Positions 7,555-15,661 of a DNA stretch of 64,000 nt are shown piece by piece. The stretch lies in assembly GCF_022761125.1 (NCBI RefSeq), contig NZ_JAKWJR010000004.1:124001-188000 (forward strand), in the 5' to 3' direction. The DNA is from Nocardioides sp. SR21 (GTDB lineage Bacteria > Actinomycetota > Actinomycetes > Propionibacteriales > Nocardioidaceae). The first letter of the stretch is position 1. Each line of letters opens with the position of its first letter. Under the pieces are notes generated by a model that saw only the letters and a list, made by a program, of their open reading frames with translations, did not search any database and was not told the DNA's origin. The position numbers and the translations under genes were made by a program.

Positions 7555-8834
7555 CCGGTCACCTCCTCGCGGTCGTCACGGAGCCGGGCGCGGTCGCGCC
7601 AGCCCTCGGGGAGCATGTGGTCGAGCAGGTCGTCGACGGTGACGGCACCGATGAGGTGGCCGTTCTCGTCGACGACGGGAGCGGCGACGAGGTTGTACGT
7701 CGCCAGGTGGGCCGCGACCCCGTCGATCGACGCCTCGGGGCGCAGCGTCGCCATCGTGTCGTCGAGCGCGCCCGCGACCAGCGACGAGGGGGGCTCGCGC
7801 AGCAGGCGCTGGATGTGCGCGACGCCGAGGAACCTGCCGGTCGGCGTCTCCAGAGGCGGGCGGCACACGTAGACGAGCGCGGCCAGCGCCGGCGTCAGCT
7901 CCGGGTTCCGCACGTGCGCCAGTGCGTCGGCGACGGTCGCGTCCGGGCCGAGGATCACCGGCTCGGGCGTCATCATCGCGCCCGCGGTCTCATCGGCGTA
8001 CGACATCAGCCGCCGGACGTCCTCGGCCTCCTCGGGCTCCATCAGGTCGAGCAGCGTGGCCGCGGTCTCCGGCGGCAGGTCGGCGATCAGGTCGGCCGCG
8101 TCGTCGGGCGACATCTCCTCGAGGACGTCGGCGGCACGCTCGGAGTCGAGGTTCGCGAGGATCTCGACCTGGTCCTCCTCCGACAGCTCCTCGAGCACGT
8201 CGGCCAGCCGCTCGTCGTCGAGCGCGGCGACCACGGCGCTCCGGCGCTCGGGCGGCAGGTCGTGGATCATGTTGGCCGCGTCGGCGGGCCGCATCTCGTT
8301 GAGCGCCGCGATCAGGTGGGTGGCGCCCTGCGCCTCCTCGCGCTTGCTCAGGCCCTCGACGTCGCGCCACTCCACGACGTGGGTCTGGCTCCGGCTGCTC
8401 CGCCGGCGCAGGCCCTTCGCGCCGACGACCTCCTTGACCGCGACGCGGCTGACCACCCAGTCCCGGTTGCGCGCCTGCTCGATGCCGACGTCGTACACGG
8501 TGCCGGTGACGTCGCTGCCGGAGATGCGGACCGTGCGGTCGAGCATCTGGCCGATCACCATCGTCTCGCTGGGGCGCTGCTCGAAGCGGCGCATGTTCAG
8601 CAGGCCGGTCGTGTACACCTGGCCACTGTCGATGTTCGTCACCCGTGTCATCGGCACGAAGATCCGGCGCCGGCCGAAGACCTCGGCCACGAGGCCGAGC
8701 ACGCGCGGCTGGTGGACCTCGGTGCGCACGGCCACGACGAGGTCGCGGACCTTGCCCACCTGTTCGCCCACCGGATCGAAGATCGGGAGGCCGACGAGGC
8801 GAGCGACGAAGACGCGCGCGGGGGTGGTGCTCAC
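7551..8834 (-). CDS. MgtE-like N-domain/CBS protein without transporter domain
   Basis: A 427-residue soluble protein. Residues 1-150 look like paired PRC-barrel-type beta domains (VGLPIFDPVGEQVGKVRDLV). Residues 170-290 form the MgtE superhelical N domain with repeated LADVLEEL/AADVLEEM/AADLIADL units. Residues 295-415 are two CBS motifs (DETAGAMMTPEP, VVDENGHLIGAVTVDDLLD). The five-helix Mg2+ channel of true MgtE is absent, so it cannot be a transporter alone. A Mg2+- or nucleotide-sensing partner role is inferred. GTG at 8834 is the start; the longer frame upstream is the antisense of the sulfotransferase gene. Confidence 0.82.
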   Translation of the reverse strand: MSTTPARVFVARLVGLPIFDPVGEQVGKVRDLVVAVRTEVHQPRVLGLVAEVFGRRRIFVPMTRVTNIDSGQVYTTGLLNMRRFEQRPSETMVIGQMLDRTVRISGSDVTGTVYDVGIEQARNRDWVVSRVAVKEVVGAKGLRRRSSRSQTHVVEWRDVEGLSKREEAQGATHLIAALNEMRPADAANMIHDLPPERRSAVVAALDDERLADVLEELSEEDQVEILANLDSERAADVLEEMSPDDAADLIADLPPETAATLLDLMEPEEAEDVRRLMSYADETAGAMMTPEPVILGPDATVADALAHVRNPELTPALAALVYVCRPPLETPTGRFLGVAHIQRLLREPPSSLVAGALDDTMATLRPEASIDGVAAHLATYNLVAAPVVDENGHLIGAVTVDDLLDHMLPEGWRDRARLRDDREEVTG

Positions 8835-8864
8835 GTGCGGACACGCTACCGCTCCGATGGGAGC

Positions 8865-9887
8865 ATGGGCGTCGTGTCGGCGTCGGAGCAGCGGGTGGTT
8901 CTGCACGTCGGCCTGCCCAAGAGCGGGACGACGTACCTCCAGGGCCTGCTGGCGCCCAGCCGGGACCGGCTCCGGGAGGCCGGGATCCTCTACCCGTTCG
9001 TCCGGCCGGGAGCGCAGTTCCACGGCGCGGTCGAGATCCGCGGCAGCCACGACAAGTTCGGGCTCAGCGCGGCCGACGTGGCCGGCACCTGGGCCGCGCT
9101 GTGCGCGCGGGCCCGCGACTTCGCGGGCACGACGATCATCAGCCACGAGGTGCTGGCCGGGGCGAGCCCCGACCAGGTGCGGACGGCGCTCGAGCCGCTC
9201 GCCGGGGTGGACGTGCACGTCGTCGTCACCGCGCGCGACCTGGGGCGGCAGGCGGTCGCGCACTGGCAGGAGGAGGTCAAGCTCGGCGCGACGTACTCCT
9301 TCGCCGACTTCGAGCGCACGCAGCTGCGCGCGGACGCCGGTCCCGGCGGCGACCGCCCGCACTTCTGGCACGCCCAGGACTTCGCCGACTGCCTGCGGCG
9401 CTGGTCGCCGGGCCGGTCCCACCTCGTCGTCCTGCCGCGCCCGGGCGCCGAGCCCGCGGAGCTCTGGAACCGGTTCGCGGCGGCCGCCGGCATCGACGCC
9501 GCCGTCATCGACCCGGCCGGACAGGCCCCGGCGAACCCCTCCCTCGGCGTCGCCGACATCGCGCTGCTGCGCGCCGTGAACGCCGGGCTCGACGGCCGCC
9601 TCGATCGCGGCGACTACCTCCGGCTGGTGAAGCGTGAGTACGCCGAGGGCGTGCTCGCCCGCCGACCGGGTCCGCGGCCGCGAGCGCCGTACGACCTCCG
9701 CGAGGTCTTCGAGCCCGCCACCGCGGCCTGGCTCGCGCAGGCCGAGCGCGACGGGGTCGAGATCCACGGCGACCCCGGTGACCTGGCGCCCGTGCTCGCC
9801 GCGCCCGGCGACCGGCGCCCCGACGACGTCGAGCTCGCGGAGGACCCCGCGGACGTGATCCGCAGGTTGGCCCCGCGGCTACGATGA
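8865..9887 (+). CDS. Sulfotransferase paralogue A
   Basis: A 340-residue cytosolic sulfotransferase-fold protein. The PAPS 5'-phosphosulfate loop is LPKSGTTYLQ, with Lys19. The 3'-phosphate motif is TARDLGRQAVAHWQEEVK, with Arg124 and Asp125. The family would transfer sulfate from PAPS to a hydroxyl or amine on a sugar, lipid or small molecule. It is one of six paralogues between 8.9 and 24.0 kb that share H-V/I-G-x-x-K-S/T, a W-Q-E/Q after the 3' motif, and GDL or GDP near the C-terminus. The start is ATG at 8865; GTG at 8874 is an alternative. Its stop overlaps a -10-like hexamer for the next gene. The acceptor is unknown. Confidence 0.8.
   Translation: MGVVSASEQRVVLHVGLPKSGTTYLQGLLAPSRDRLREAGILYPFVRPGAQFHGAVEIRGSHDKFGLSAADVAGTWAALCARARDFAGTTIISHEVLAGASPDQVRTALEPLAGVDVHVVVTARDLGRQAVAHWQEEVKLGATYSFADFERTQLRADAGPGGDRPHFWHAQDFADCLRRWSPGRSHLVVLPRPGAEPAELWNRFAAAAGIDAAVIDPAGQAPANPSLGVADIALLRAVNAGLDGRLDRGDYLRLVKREYAEGVLARRPGPRPRAPYDLREVFEPATAAWLAQAERDGVEIHGDPGDLAPVLAAPGDRRPDDVELAEDPADVIRRLAPRLR
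9880..9885 (+). promoter_or_regulatory. Possible -10 element of a leaderless transcript
   Basis: TACGAT lies 5 nt before the ATG at 9891 and overlaps the stop codon of sulfotransferase A. No Shine-Dalgarno sequence is present. Confidence 0.4.
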
Positions 9888-9890
9888 AGC

Positions 9891-10286
9891 ATGCTCCGGC
9901 GCTGGGTGCCCGCGGTCGTCGCGGTGGTTGCCGTGCTCGCTGCCGGCTGCGGCAGCGAGAGCGGTGGTGACTCCGCCGACACCTCGCCCGACCGCGCGAC
10001 CGACACGGCGACGCCTTCTGAGACGGCCGAGCCGCTGCCCGCGGGGACGCTCCCGTGCGCGGTGGTCTGGGAGGAGCGCGCCACGCTGCCGCGCGGGTAC
10101 AAGGGGTGCGCCGAGGATGCCGGGACCTACGTCCCGGCGGACCCGCTGGCCTGCGAGTCGGGGCAGAAGATCATCCGGTACGACGACCGTTTCTACGCGG
10201 TGCCGGGCGGCGTGGTCCACGCCGCCGATGCGCCGTTGAGCGAGGACCCGGAGTACCGTGCAGCAGCACTGCGATGCCGCGCCTGA
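9891..10286 (+). CDS. Putative lipoprotein of unknown function
   Basis: A 131-residue exported protein. The signal sequence MLRRWVPAVVAVVAVLAAGC ends in the lipobox LAAGC, so Cys20 should be lipidated and the mature protein anchored outside the membrane. A Ser/Thr/Asp-rich linker of about 30 residues leads to a small domain with three more cysteines (LPCAVVW, YKGCAED, ACESGQK) and a C-terminal C, which could form two disulfides. The middle part (KIIRYDDRFYAVPGGVVH) suggests a small beta domain. I do not recognise a family. It lies between a sulfotransferase and a secreted PLD-like protein. Confidence 0.72.
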   Translation: MLRRWVPAVVAVVAVLAAGCGSESGGDSADTSPDRATDTATPSETAEPLPAGTLPCAVVWEERATLPRGYKGCAEDAGTYVPADPLACESGQKIIRYDDRFYAVPGGVVHAADAPLSEDPEYRAAALRCRA

Positions 10287-10329
10287 GCGCTCGCACGACC
10301 ATCCAGGACCGTTGAGAGGGAGTTCCGGC

Positions 10330-11736
10330 GTGGCCCGATTCCTTGCGCTGCTCGTCGCCGTCTCGTGTCTCGTGATGCCCTCCGCCGGGTCTCCGGCGAC
10401 CGCGGCCCCCACCGTGGCGACGGCGGCAACGACCGCTGCCGCCGCTGCGCCGGACCGCTACAAGCCGCGCCCCGGGCCGACGTTCAACAGCCCGCTCGGT
10501 GACACCAACGCGCGGCGGATGATCTTCCACAAGATCATGCGGTCCATCAACTCGTCCCCGCGGGGCAGCGAGATCCAGATCCTCACGTGGAACTTCCTCA
10601 CCAGCGCCGGCACCGACGCGCTGCTGGCCGCCCAACGCCGCGGCGTGAAGGTCATGGTCCTCATGGACGCCACGAACAACGACGAGGACCTCGTCAACGG
10701 GCCGTTCCGCCGGCTGCGCTACGAGCTGCGCGAGGGCAACGAGAAGGCTCCCAAGGGCCGGAAGAGCTGGGCCCGGATGTGCGCCAACTCCTGCCGCGGC
10801 CCCGGCGGCGCCGCGCACGCCAAGCTCTTCATGTTCTCGAGGGTCGGCGACACCAGGCGGGTCGTGATGCAGGGCTCGGCGAACTTCACGCTCGCCTCGA
10901 CCAACAACCAGTGGAACGACATCTACACCCACACCCGCACCCGCTCGGTGTGGCGGTTCTACGACCGGGTCTTCCACCAGGCCGCGCTGGACAAGAAGGC
11001 CAGGCGCCCGTACGTCTCGCAGGACTTCAAGGGCTTCCGGCTCATCATGTTCCCGCTCGCCGCGCAGCGGGACCCCGTCATGGACCTGCTGAACAAGGTG
11101 AAGTGCTGGGAGGCGACCAACACGCCGAGCGGACGCACCATCATCCGGATGGCGCCCGACGTCATCCGGCAGTCGCGGGGACTCGCGCTGGCCCGGAAGG
11201 TCCGCGAGCTCTGGGACCGCGGCTGCGACATCAAGATCGGCTACACCGTCGTCGGCATCGACGTCGGCCGCGTGCTGCGCAACCCGGCGGGCCGCGGCCC
11301 GATCCCGATGAAGCACCTGACGCAGGACTTCGACGAGGACGGCGCGTTCGACAACTACTTCCACCTCAAGGCGATGTCGATCGTCGGCAACGTGCGTGGC
11401 GACCGGTCCGGCTACGTCGTGCTCAACGGCTCCGCCAACTGGTCGAGCCTGGCGAAGAACAGCGACGAGAACCTCGGCATCTACTGGAGCAAGCACCGCA
11501 CGCTCCAGTACCAGCAGCACATCGACTACTGGTACACGAACTTCCCCAAGCCGCCGGTGAACGACAACACCAACGACCCGACGACGGACCCGAACAACGC
11601 GCGCCGGATGCCGACGACGCGCGTCGCCGGACCGGACGACCTGGTCTTCGGCACCGGCGCGAACGCCGTCTTCGAGGACGGCACGCCGTACTCGCGGACC
11701 GGCGTGGACCCCTACGCCAACCTCGACCTGCAGTGA
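10330..11736 (+). CDS. Secreted phospholipase-D-family protein
   Basis: A 468-residue exported PLD-superfamily enzyme. A signal peptide (VARFLALLVAVSCLVM) precedes two catalytic halves: AAHAKLFMF with GSANFT (His163, Lys165), and YFHLKAMSIV with GSANWSS (His345, Lys347). Both H-x-K...G-S-x-N sets are complete, so a phosphodiesterase acting on phospholipid, nucleic acid or a phosphodiester-linked wall polymer is plausible. GTG at 10330 is preferred because GAGAGGGAG precedes it and the signal peptide begins there; an upstream ATG at 10258 gives a poor signal. The stop overlaps the next start (GTGA), so it is coupled to the LicD fusion gene. Confidence 0.82.
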   Translation: MARFLALLVAVSCLVMPSAGSPATAAPTVATAATTAAAAAPDRYKPRPGPTFNSPLGDTNARRMIFHKIMRSINSSPRGSEIQILTWNFLTSAGTDALLAAQRRGVKVMVLMDATNNDEDLVNGPFRRLRYELREGNEKAPKGRKSWARMCANSCRGPGGAAHAKLFMFSRVGDTRRVVMQGSANFTLASTNNQWNDIYTHTRTRSVWRFYDRVFHQAALDKKARRPYVSQDFKGFRLIMFPLAAQRDPVMDLLNKVKCWEATNTPSGRTIIRMAPDVIRQSRGLALARKVRELWDRGCDIKIGYTVVGIDVGRVLRNPAGRGPIPMKHLTQDFDEDGAFDNYFHLKAMSIVGNVRGDRSGYVVLNGSANWSSLAKNSDENLGIYWSKHRTLQYQQHIDYWYTNFPKPPVNDNTNDPTTDPNNARRMPTTRVAGPDDLVFGTGANAVFEDGTPYSRTGVDPYANLDLQ

Positions 11737-13295
11737 GCGCGCCGCGTCCGGTGTGGGTGCGGAGCGCCGACGACAGCGGCTTCGCCGTCGTCACCGCCTC
11801 GGACCGGCCGGTCGACGTCCGCATCGACGGCCGGCGGGTCTGGACGTTCTGGACCCACCGCGACACGGTCCCGACGGCGTTCCCGCTCGACCGCGGGCCG
11901 TGGCCGATCCGCAAGGCGCACTGGCCGACGCCGCTGCGCCGGCACCTCGACGGACGCGCCCGGATCAGCGTGGTCGACTCGGCCACCGGCGCGACGTACT
12001 TCGACCGTGACGTGGCGCTCGGCGGCGGCGAGGGCGAGATCCGGGTGCGGAACAAGAAGGGCGTCGACCTCGGCATCGACAAGTCCGGGCGGCTGGTGCC
12101 GACGTTCGCCGGCCGGTCCACCCGCGACATCTCCGCGCTGCTGGACGCGACCGAGTCCGTCATCGAGGCGCTGCGCTCGGCCGGCGTCGAGCCGTTCGTC
12201 GCGTACGGCACGCTGCTCGGCGCGGTCCGTGAGGGCAAGGTCCTCGGCCACGACTCCGATGCCGACCTCGGCTACGTCAGCCGGTACTCCGACCCGGTCG
12301 ACGTCGCGCGTGAGTCGTTCGAGGTCCAGCGACGGCTGGCGCAGGACGGCTGGGAGATCTCGCGCTACAGCGGGGCCTCCTTCAAGATCTACGTGACCGA
12401 GGCCGACGTACGGCGTGGCCTCGACGTGTTCGGCGGCTTCCTCGACGCCGGTCGCCTCTACCTGATGGGCGAGATCGGTACGCCGTTCGAGCGGGACTGG
12501 ATCTACCCGCTCGGGACCGCCGAGCTCGACGGCCGCCCGGTGCCGGTCCCGGCCCGGCCGGAGAAGCTGCTCGAGGCGACGTACGGCCCGGGGTGGCAGA
12601 CGCCGGACCCGGCGTTCAAGTTCACGACGCCCGACCGCACGATCCGCGCCTTCGACGACTGGTTCCGCGGCGTGCAGCCCGGCATCCGGCACTGGGACCG
12701 CAAGGCCGCGCACGCCTCGTCCGGCTCGGCGCTCAAGAAGCCGTCGTTCCTGGCCAAGCGCGCCGCCAAGCTCGCGCGCACGCTCGACGCCGAGGTCCTC
12801 GACATCGGTGCCGGCAGCGGCACCGACAGCCTGTGGCTGGCCAAGCAGGGCCTCGCGGTGACGGCGTACGACTACGCGGTCCGTGGCCTCGCGCCCGCCC
12901 AGGAGCACGCGGCACAGGAGTCGCTGCCGCTCGACGTCCGCTACCTCAACCTCGCCGACCGGCGCTCGGTGCTGTCCGAGGGTGCGCGCCTCGCCAGCCG
13001 GCCGCGGCCGCGCGTCGTGCTGGCCCGCCACGTCGTCGACGCCACCTCCGGCCTCGGCCGGGAGTCGCTGGCGCGGCTGTGCTCGATGGCGCTGCGCGAC
13101 GGCGGGCAGCTGCTCGCGGAGTTCTACACGGCCGACGCCGGCACCGAGGGAAGGCTCCCCGACTGGGTGCTCGGCAAGGTCGACGCCGACGCGTTCGCTA
13201 CGCTGCTGCGCGGTGCCGGGGCCTCCCAGGTCGACGTGCAGGAGCTGGAGCGCAAGGGCCGGCCGATCGTCCGAGTGGTAGGGGTGTGGTCATGA
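11733..13295 (+). CDS. LicD-type phosphotransferase fused to a SAM methyltransferase
   Basis: A 520-residue two-domain cytosolic protein. After an N-terminal beta-rich part of about 125 residues comes a LicD/fukutin-like nucleotidyltransferase core (AYGTLLGAVREGKVLGHDSD, with the D-S-D-A-D metal site), residues about 130-290. The C-terminal 200 residues hold a class I methyltransferase (VLDIGAGSGTDSLWLAKQG; VLARHVVDAT). LicD proteins attach phosphocholine or similar groups to surface glycans. A methylase on the same chain could modify the same group. GTG at 11733 overlaps the PLD stop, and the 3' end overlaps the next gene by ATGA, so three genes are translationally linked. Confidence 0.78.
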   Translation: MSAPRPVWVRSADDSGFAVVTASDRPVDVRIDGRRVWTFWTHRDTVPTAFPLDRGPWPIRKAHWPTPLRRHLDGRARISVVDSATGATYFDRDVALGGGEGEIRVRNKKGVDLGIDKSGRLVPTFAGRSTRDISALLDATESVIEALRSAGVEPFVAYGTLLGAVREGKVLGHDSDADLGYVSRYSDPVDVARESFEVQRRLAQDGWEISRYSGASFKIYVTEADVRRGLDVFGGFLDAGRLYLMGEIGTPFERDWIYPLGTAELDGRPVPVPARPEKLLEATYGPGWQTPDPAFKFTTPDRTIRAFDDWFRGVQPGIRHWDRKAAHASSGSALKKPSFLAKRAAKLARTLDAEVLDIGAGSGTDSLWLAKQGLAVTAYDYAVRGLAPAQEHAAQESLPLDVRYLNLADRRSVLSEGARLASRPRPRVVLARHVVDATSGLGRESLARLCSMALRDGGQLLAEFYTADAGTEGRLPDWVLGKVDADAFATLLRGAGASQVDVQELERKGRPIVRVVGVWS

Positions 13296-13501
13296 GTTCG
13301 CTGCTTCCGGGATCGCGGTCCACCGTACGACGCCTCGAGGAGCGCGTCGCGGACCTCGAGGCCGACGTGGCGGAGATGCGCCGGCACAACGTCCGGCTCG
13401 CGGAGCTCGTCGACGTCGTCCAGGAGCTGCTCGTGCCGGTGGCGTCGCGGGACGAGGCGAAGATCCAGGAGGCGATCGCGCGCTTCCAGGAGTCGCTCTA
13501 G
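13292..13501 (+). CDS. Small coiled-coil protein (possibly DUF6752)
   Basis: A 69-residue protein with a heptad pattern over most of its length (VRRLEERVADLEADVAEMRR) and a conserved-looking LAELVDVVQELLVPVASRDE segment. There is no membrane span. Its ATG overlaps the stop of the LicD-methyltransferase gene, and the next sulfotransferase begins 12 nt later, so it is part of that operon. It may be an assembly or scaffold factor for the neighbouring enzymes. I recall similar small proteins as DUF6752 but cannot confirm this here. Confidence 0.7.
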   Translation: MSSLLPGSRSTVRRLEERVADLEADVAEMRRHNVRLAELVDVVQELLVPVASRDEAKIQEAIARFQESL

Positions 13502-13513
13502 TGGTCGCCGCTG

Positions 13514-14599
13514 ATGGTTGAGCGCACCTTCGTCCACATCGGGCTGCCGAAGACTGCGACCTCGTACCTCCAGACGATCATCTGGTCCAACCGCGAGCAG
13601 CTGCGCGAGCGGGGGATCGTGGTGCCGGGCGCCGAGCGGCGCGACCACCTGTGGGCCTCGCGCACGGTGCGCGAGCAGCGCAGCCACCAGCGGGCGCCCG
13701 AGCACCAGCAGACCGCGTGGTCGCGGATCTGCGCCGAGCTCGCGGGCGCGAGCGGCACCGGCCTGATCAGCCACGAGTTCTTCGCTGCCGCCAGCGCCGA
13801 GCAGGCCGTCGCCGCGGTCGACGCGCTGGGCTCGACCGAGGTGCACCTCGTGGTGACCGCGCGCGAGCCGCTCGGGCTGTTCACCGCCAGCTGGCAGGAG
13901 AGCCTGAAGAACGGCTCGACGACCGCGATGCCCGACTACGCGCGCGAGGTGTCGGAGAAGCCCACCGACATCTGGAACTGGCGGACCCTCGACCTGCGGC
14001 TGGTGCTGGAGCGGTGGACCGCCGCGGTCCCGCCCGAGCGGGTGCACGTGCTGGTGCTCGACCCGGACGCGCCGCGCGAGGACGTCTGGCACCGCTTCGC
14101 CGGCATCGTCGGCTTCCCGACCGAGGGCATCGACCTGTCCGGGTCGTTCCCGAACACCTCGATGGGCGTCGCGGAGGCCGAGACGCTGCGCCGGGTCAAC
14201 GCCCGGCTCACCGGCTTCGACAAGGCCTTCGACAAGGGCGTCTACCTGCGCACGTTCCTCGCCGACGAGCGGCTGGTGCCGCGCCGCGGCGAGCGGTTCT
14301 GGCCCGAGCCCGACCAGGTCGAGGACTGCCGGCGCCGCGCCGTCGAGGCCGTCGACCACCTGGGCGGAGCGCCGTACGACGTCGTCGGGAACCTCGACCA
14401 GCTGCTGGTCCCCGACGTGCTCGAGGAGCGCCGCAGCACGTTGTCGGTCACCGACGAGGAGGTCGCCGACGTGGCCGTCGACCTGGTGGCGACGATGCTC
14501 GGCGACGTGCGGGAGCTCCGGCAGTCGCGTCAGGACCGGCCGACGAACCGCTTGAGCCGCTTGTTCCGGTCACGCGGCGCCGACGACTCCTCGACGTAG
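13514..14599 (+). CDS. Sulfotransferase paralogue B
   Basis: A 361-residue member of the paralogous sulfotransferase set. The PAPS loop is LPKTATSYLQ (Lys13). The 3' motif is changed to TAREPLGLFTASWQESLK, with Glu-Pro where paralogue A has Asp-Leu. The C-terminus ends in an Arg-rich LSRLFRSRG. It follows the coiled-coil gene by 12 nt and is the last gene of the PLD, LicD-methyltransferase, coiled-coil, sulfotransferase operon. Its final 70 nt overlap, in the opposite orientation, the 3' end of the minus-strand glycosyltransferase gene, so the two cannot be transcribed to their ends without antisense overlap. Confidence 0.8.
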   Translation: MVERTFVHIGLPKTATSYLQTIIWSNREQLRERGIVVPGAERRDHLWASRTVREQRSHQRAPEHQQTAWSRICAELAGASGTGLISHEFFAAASAEQAVAAVDALGSTEVHLVVTAREPLGLFTASWQESLKNGSTTAMPDYAREVSEKPTDIWNWRTLDLRLVLERWTAAVPPERVHVLVLDPDAPREDVWHRFAGIVGFPTEGIDLSGSFPNTSMGVAEAETLRRVNARLTGFDKAFDKGVYLRTFLADERLVPRRGERFWPEPDQVEDCRRRAVEAVDHLGGAPYDVVGNLDQLLVPDVLEERRSTLSVTDEEVADVAVDLVATMLGDVRELRQSRQDRPTNRLSRLFRSRGADDSST

Positions 14600-15573
14600 A
14601 AGCCGGCCTTCGGCTCTGCCGAGAGCTCGGCGACCCGCGCGGCGAGCTGCTCGGCCGCACCCACCGGGAACGGCCGCGGCGTCGCGCCCGCCTGCAGCGG
14701 GTCGTGCTCGACGAGCAGCCGGAGGTCGGCCAGCGTCTCTACGTCGTCGCGGGTGGTGAGGTCGTAGATCCGGCGCAGGTACGTCGCTCGCACGTCGTCG
14801 GGGAGGTCGCCGGCGGTCAGCGCCCGGAGCGCGCGGGCCGCCGGGGCGCGGTCGGGGCGGTAGCGCGCCGGTCCCGCCTGCGCCAGCGCGGTCCACTTGC
14901 GCACGAACTCCTCACCGGACGGCGCGTCGTAGTGCAGCACGCTCAGCCGGTCGTCCTCGTGCCGCGGCTGCCGCTCGCCGTCGGCCGAGATCGCCTCGTG
15001 GAGGGTGAGCGCCAGCCCGGAGCCGGGCCGCACGCCGGACTTGCCCATCACGTGGCCGTGGAAGTACGCCTGGTTGGTCGGCTCGCCGATGGTGCCGAGC
15101 ACCTGCAGCAGGTTCAGGTCGCCGTCGTCGAGGAGGCGCTTGAAGCGGGTCGGCCGCTCGGGCTGGCTCCACTGGCTGACCGCCTCCCACGGGGGGAGCC
15201 GGACGGCGTCCACGCCGGCCGGGACCTCGGCGAGCGCCTCGCGGTCCACGCGGGCGACCTCGTCGCCGTCGACGTGGAACAGCCACTCGGCCCAGTCGAA
15301 GGGCTCCAGCACCCGGCGTACCCAGTTCGCGTTGATCCGCTGCCGCACGTTGAGGCTCTGCGGGCGCCCGTCGGTCCACCAGGTCTTGCGGCCCGTCGGG
15401 ATGCAGGTGACGTGGGGGTGCGCGGCCAGCTCGGCCGCGATCTCCGGCTGCCCGGGCTCCTTGGGAGCGTCCAGGAACACGACCATGTGGTCCACGCCGG
15501 ACGCCAGGTTCGCCGTGACGAAGAACCGCACGTTCTCGGGGGAGTCCTTGATCGTCGACGCCGTCAGGATCAT
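14530..15573 (-). CDS. GT2-like glycosyltransferase
   Basis: A 347-residue protein of the Glyco_tranf_2_4/GT92-like type: MILTASTIKDSPENVRFFV at the N-terminus, VDHMVVFLDA, and the metal-binding LFHVDGDEV. No membrane segment is present. It would transfer a sugar to a surface or secreted glycan. The start at 15573 is chosen because the product begins directly at the first strand of the fold and a TACCCT hexamer lies 6 nt upstream. It is divergent from the EEP protein at 15662 and convergent with, and overlapping, sulfotransferase B. A second gene of this type lies at 24036. Confidence 0.72.
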   Translation of the reverse strand: MILTASTIKDSPENVRFFVTANLASGVDHMVVFLDAPKEPGQPEIAAELAAHPHVTCIPTGRKTWWTDGRPQSLNVRQRINANWVRRVLEPFDWAEWLFHVDGDEVARVDREALAEVPAGVDAVRLPPWEAVSQWSQPERPTRFKRLLDDGDLNLLQVLGTIGEPTNQAYFHGHVMGKSGVRPGSGLALTLHEAISADGERQPRHEDDRLSVLHYDAPSGEEFVRKWTALAQAGPARYRPDRAPAARALRALTAGDLPDDVRATYLRRIYDLTTRDDVETLADLRLLVEHDPLQAGATPRPFPVGAAEQLAARVAELSAEPKAGFYVEESSAPRDRNKRLKRFVGRS

Positions 15574-15579
15574 GGCCGA

Positions 15580-15585
15580 AGGGTA
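15580..15585 (-). promoter_or_regulatory. Possible -10 element of the glycosyltransferase gene
   Basis: Read on the minus strand, TACCCT ends 6 nt before the ATG at 15573 with no ribosome binding site between. The same hexamer and spacing occur on the plus strand before sulfotransferase C. Confidence 0.42.
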
Positions 15586-15649
15586 GCGACGGTCCCCGCC
15601 TTGCCCGGGACAAGGCTCCGAAGAAGCCACTGGCGGAGCGCTCGGGTGT

Positions 15650-15655
15650 TAACCT
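15650..15655 (+). promoter_or_regulatory. Possible -10 element of the EEP gene
   Basis: TAACCT lies 6 nt before the GTG at 15662. The intervening CCTGCG is not a Shine-Dalgarno sequence, so a leaderless message is likely. It is about 65 bp from the oppositely oriented -10 at 15580-15585. Confidence 0.4.
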
Positions 15656-15661
15656 CCTGCG

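Noticed and set aside
7551..8834. Magnesium transporter MgtE
   Set aside because: There are no transmembrane helices; only the regulatory part is present.
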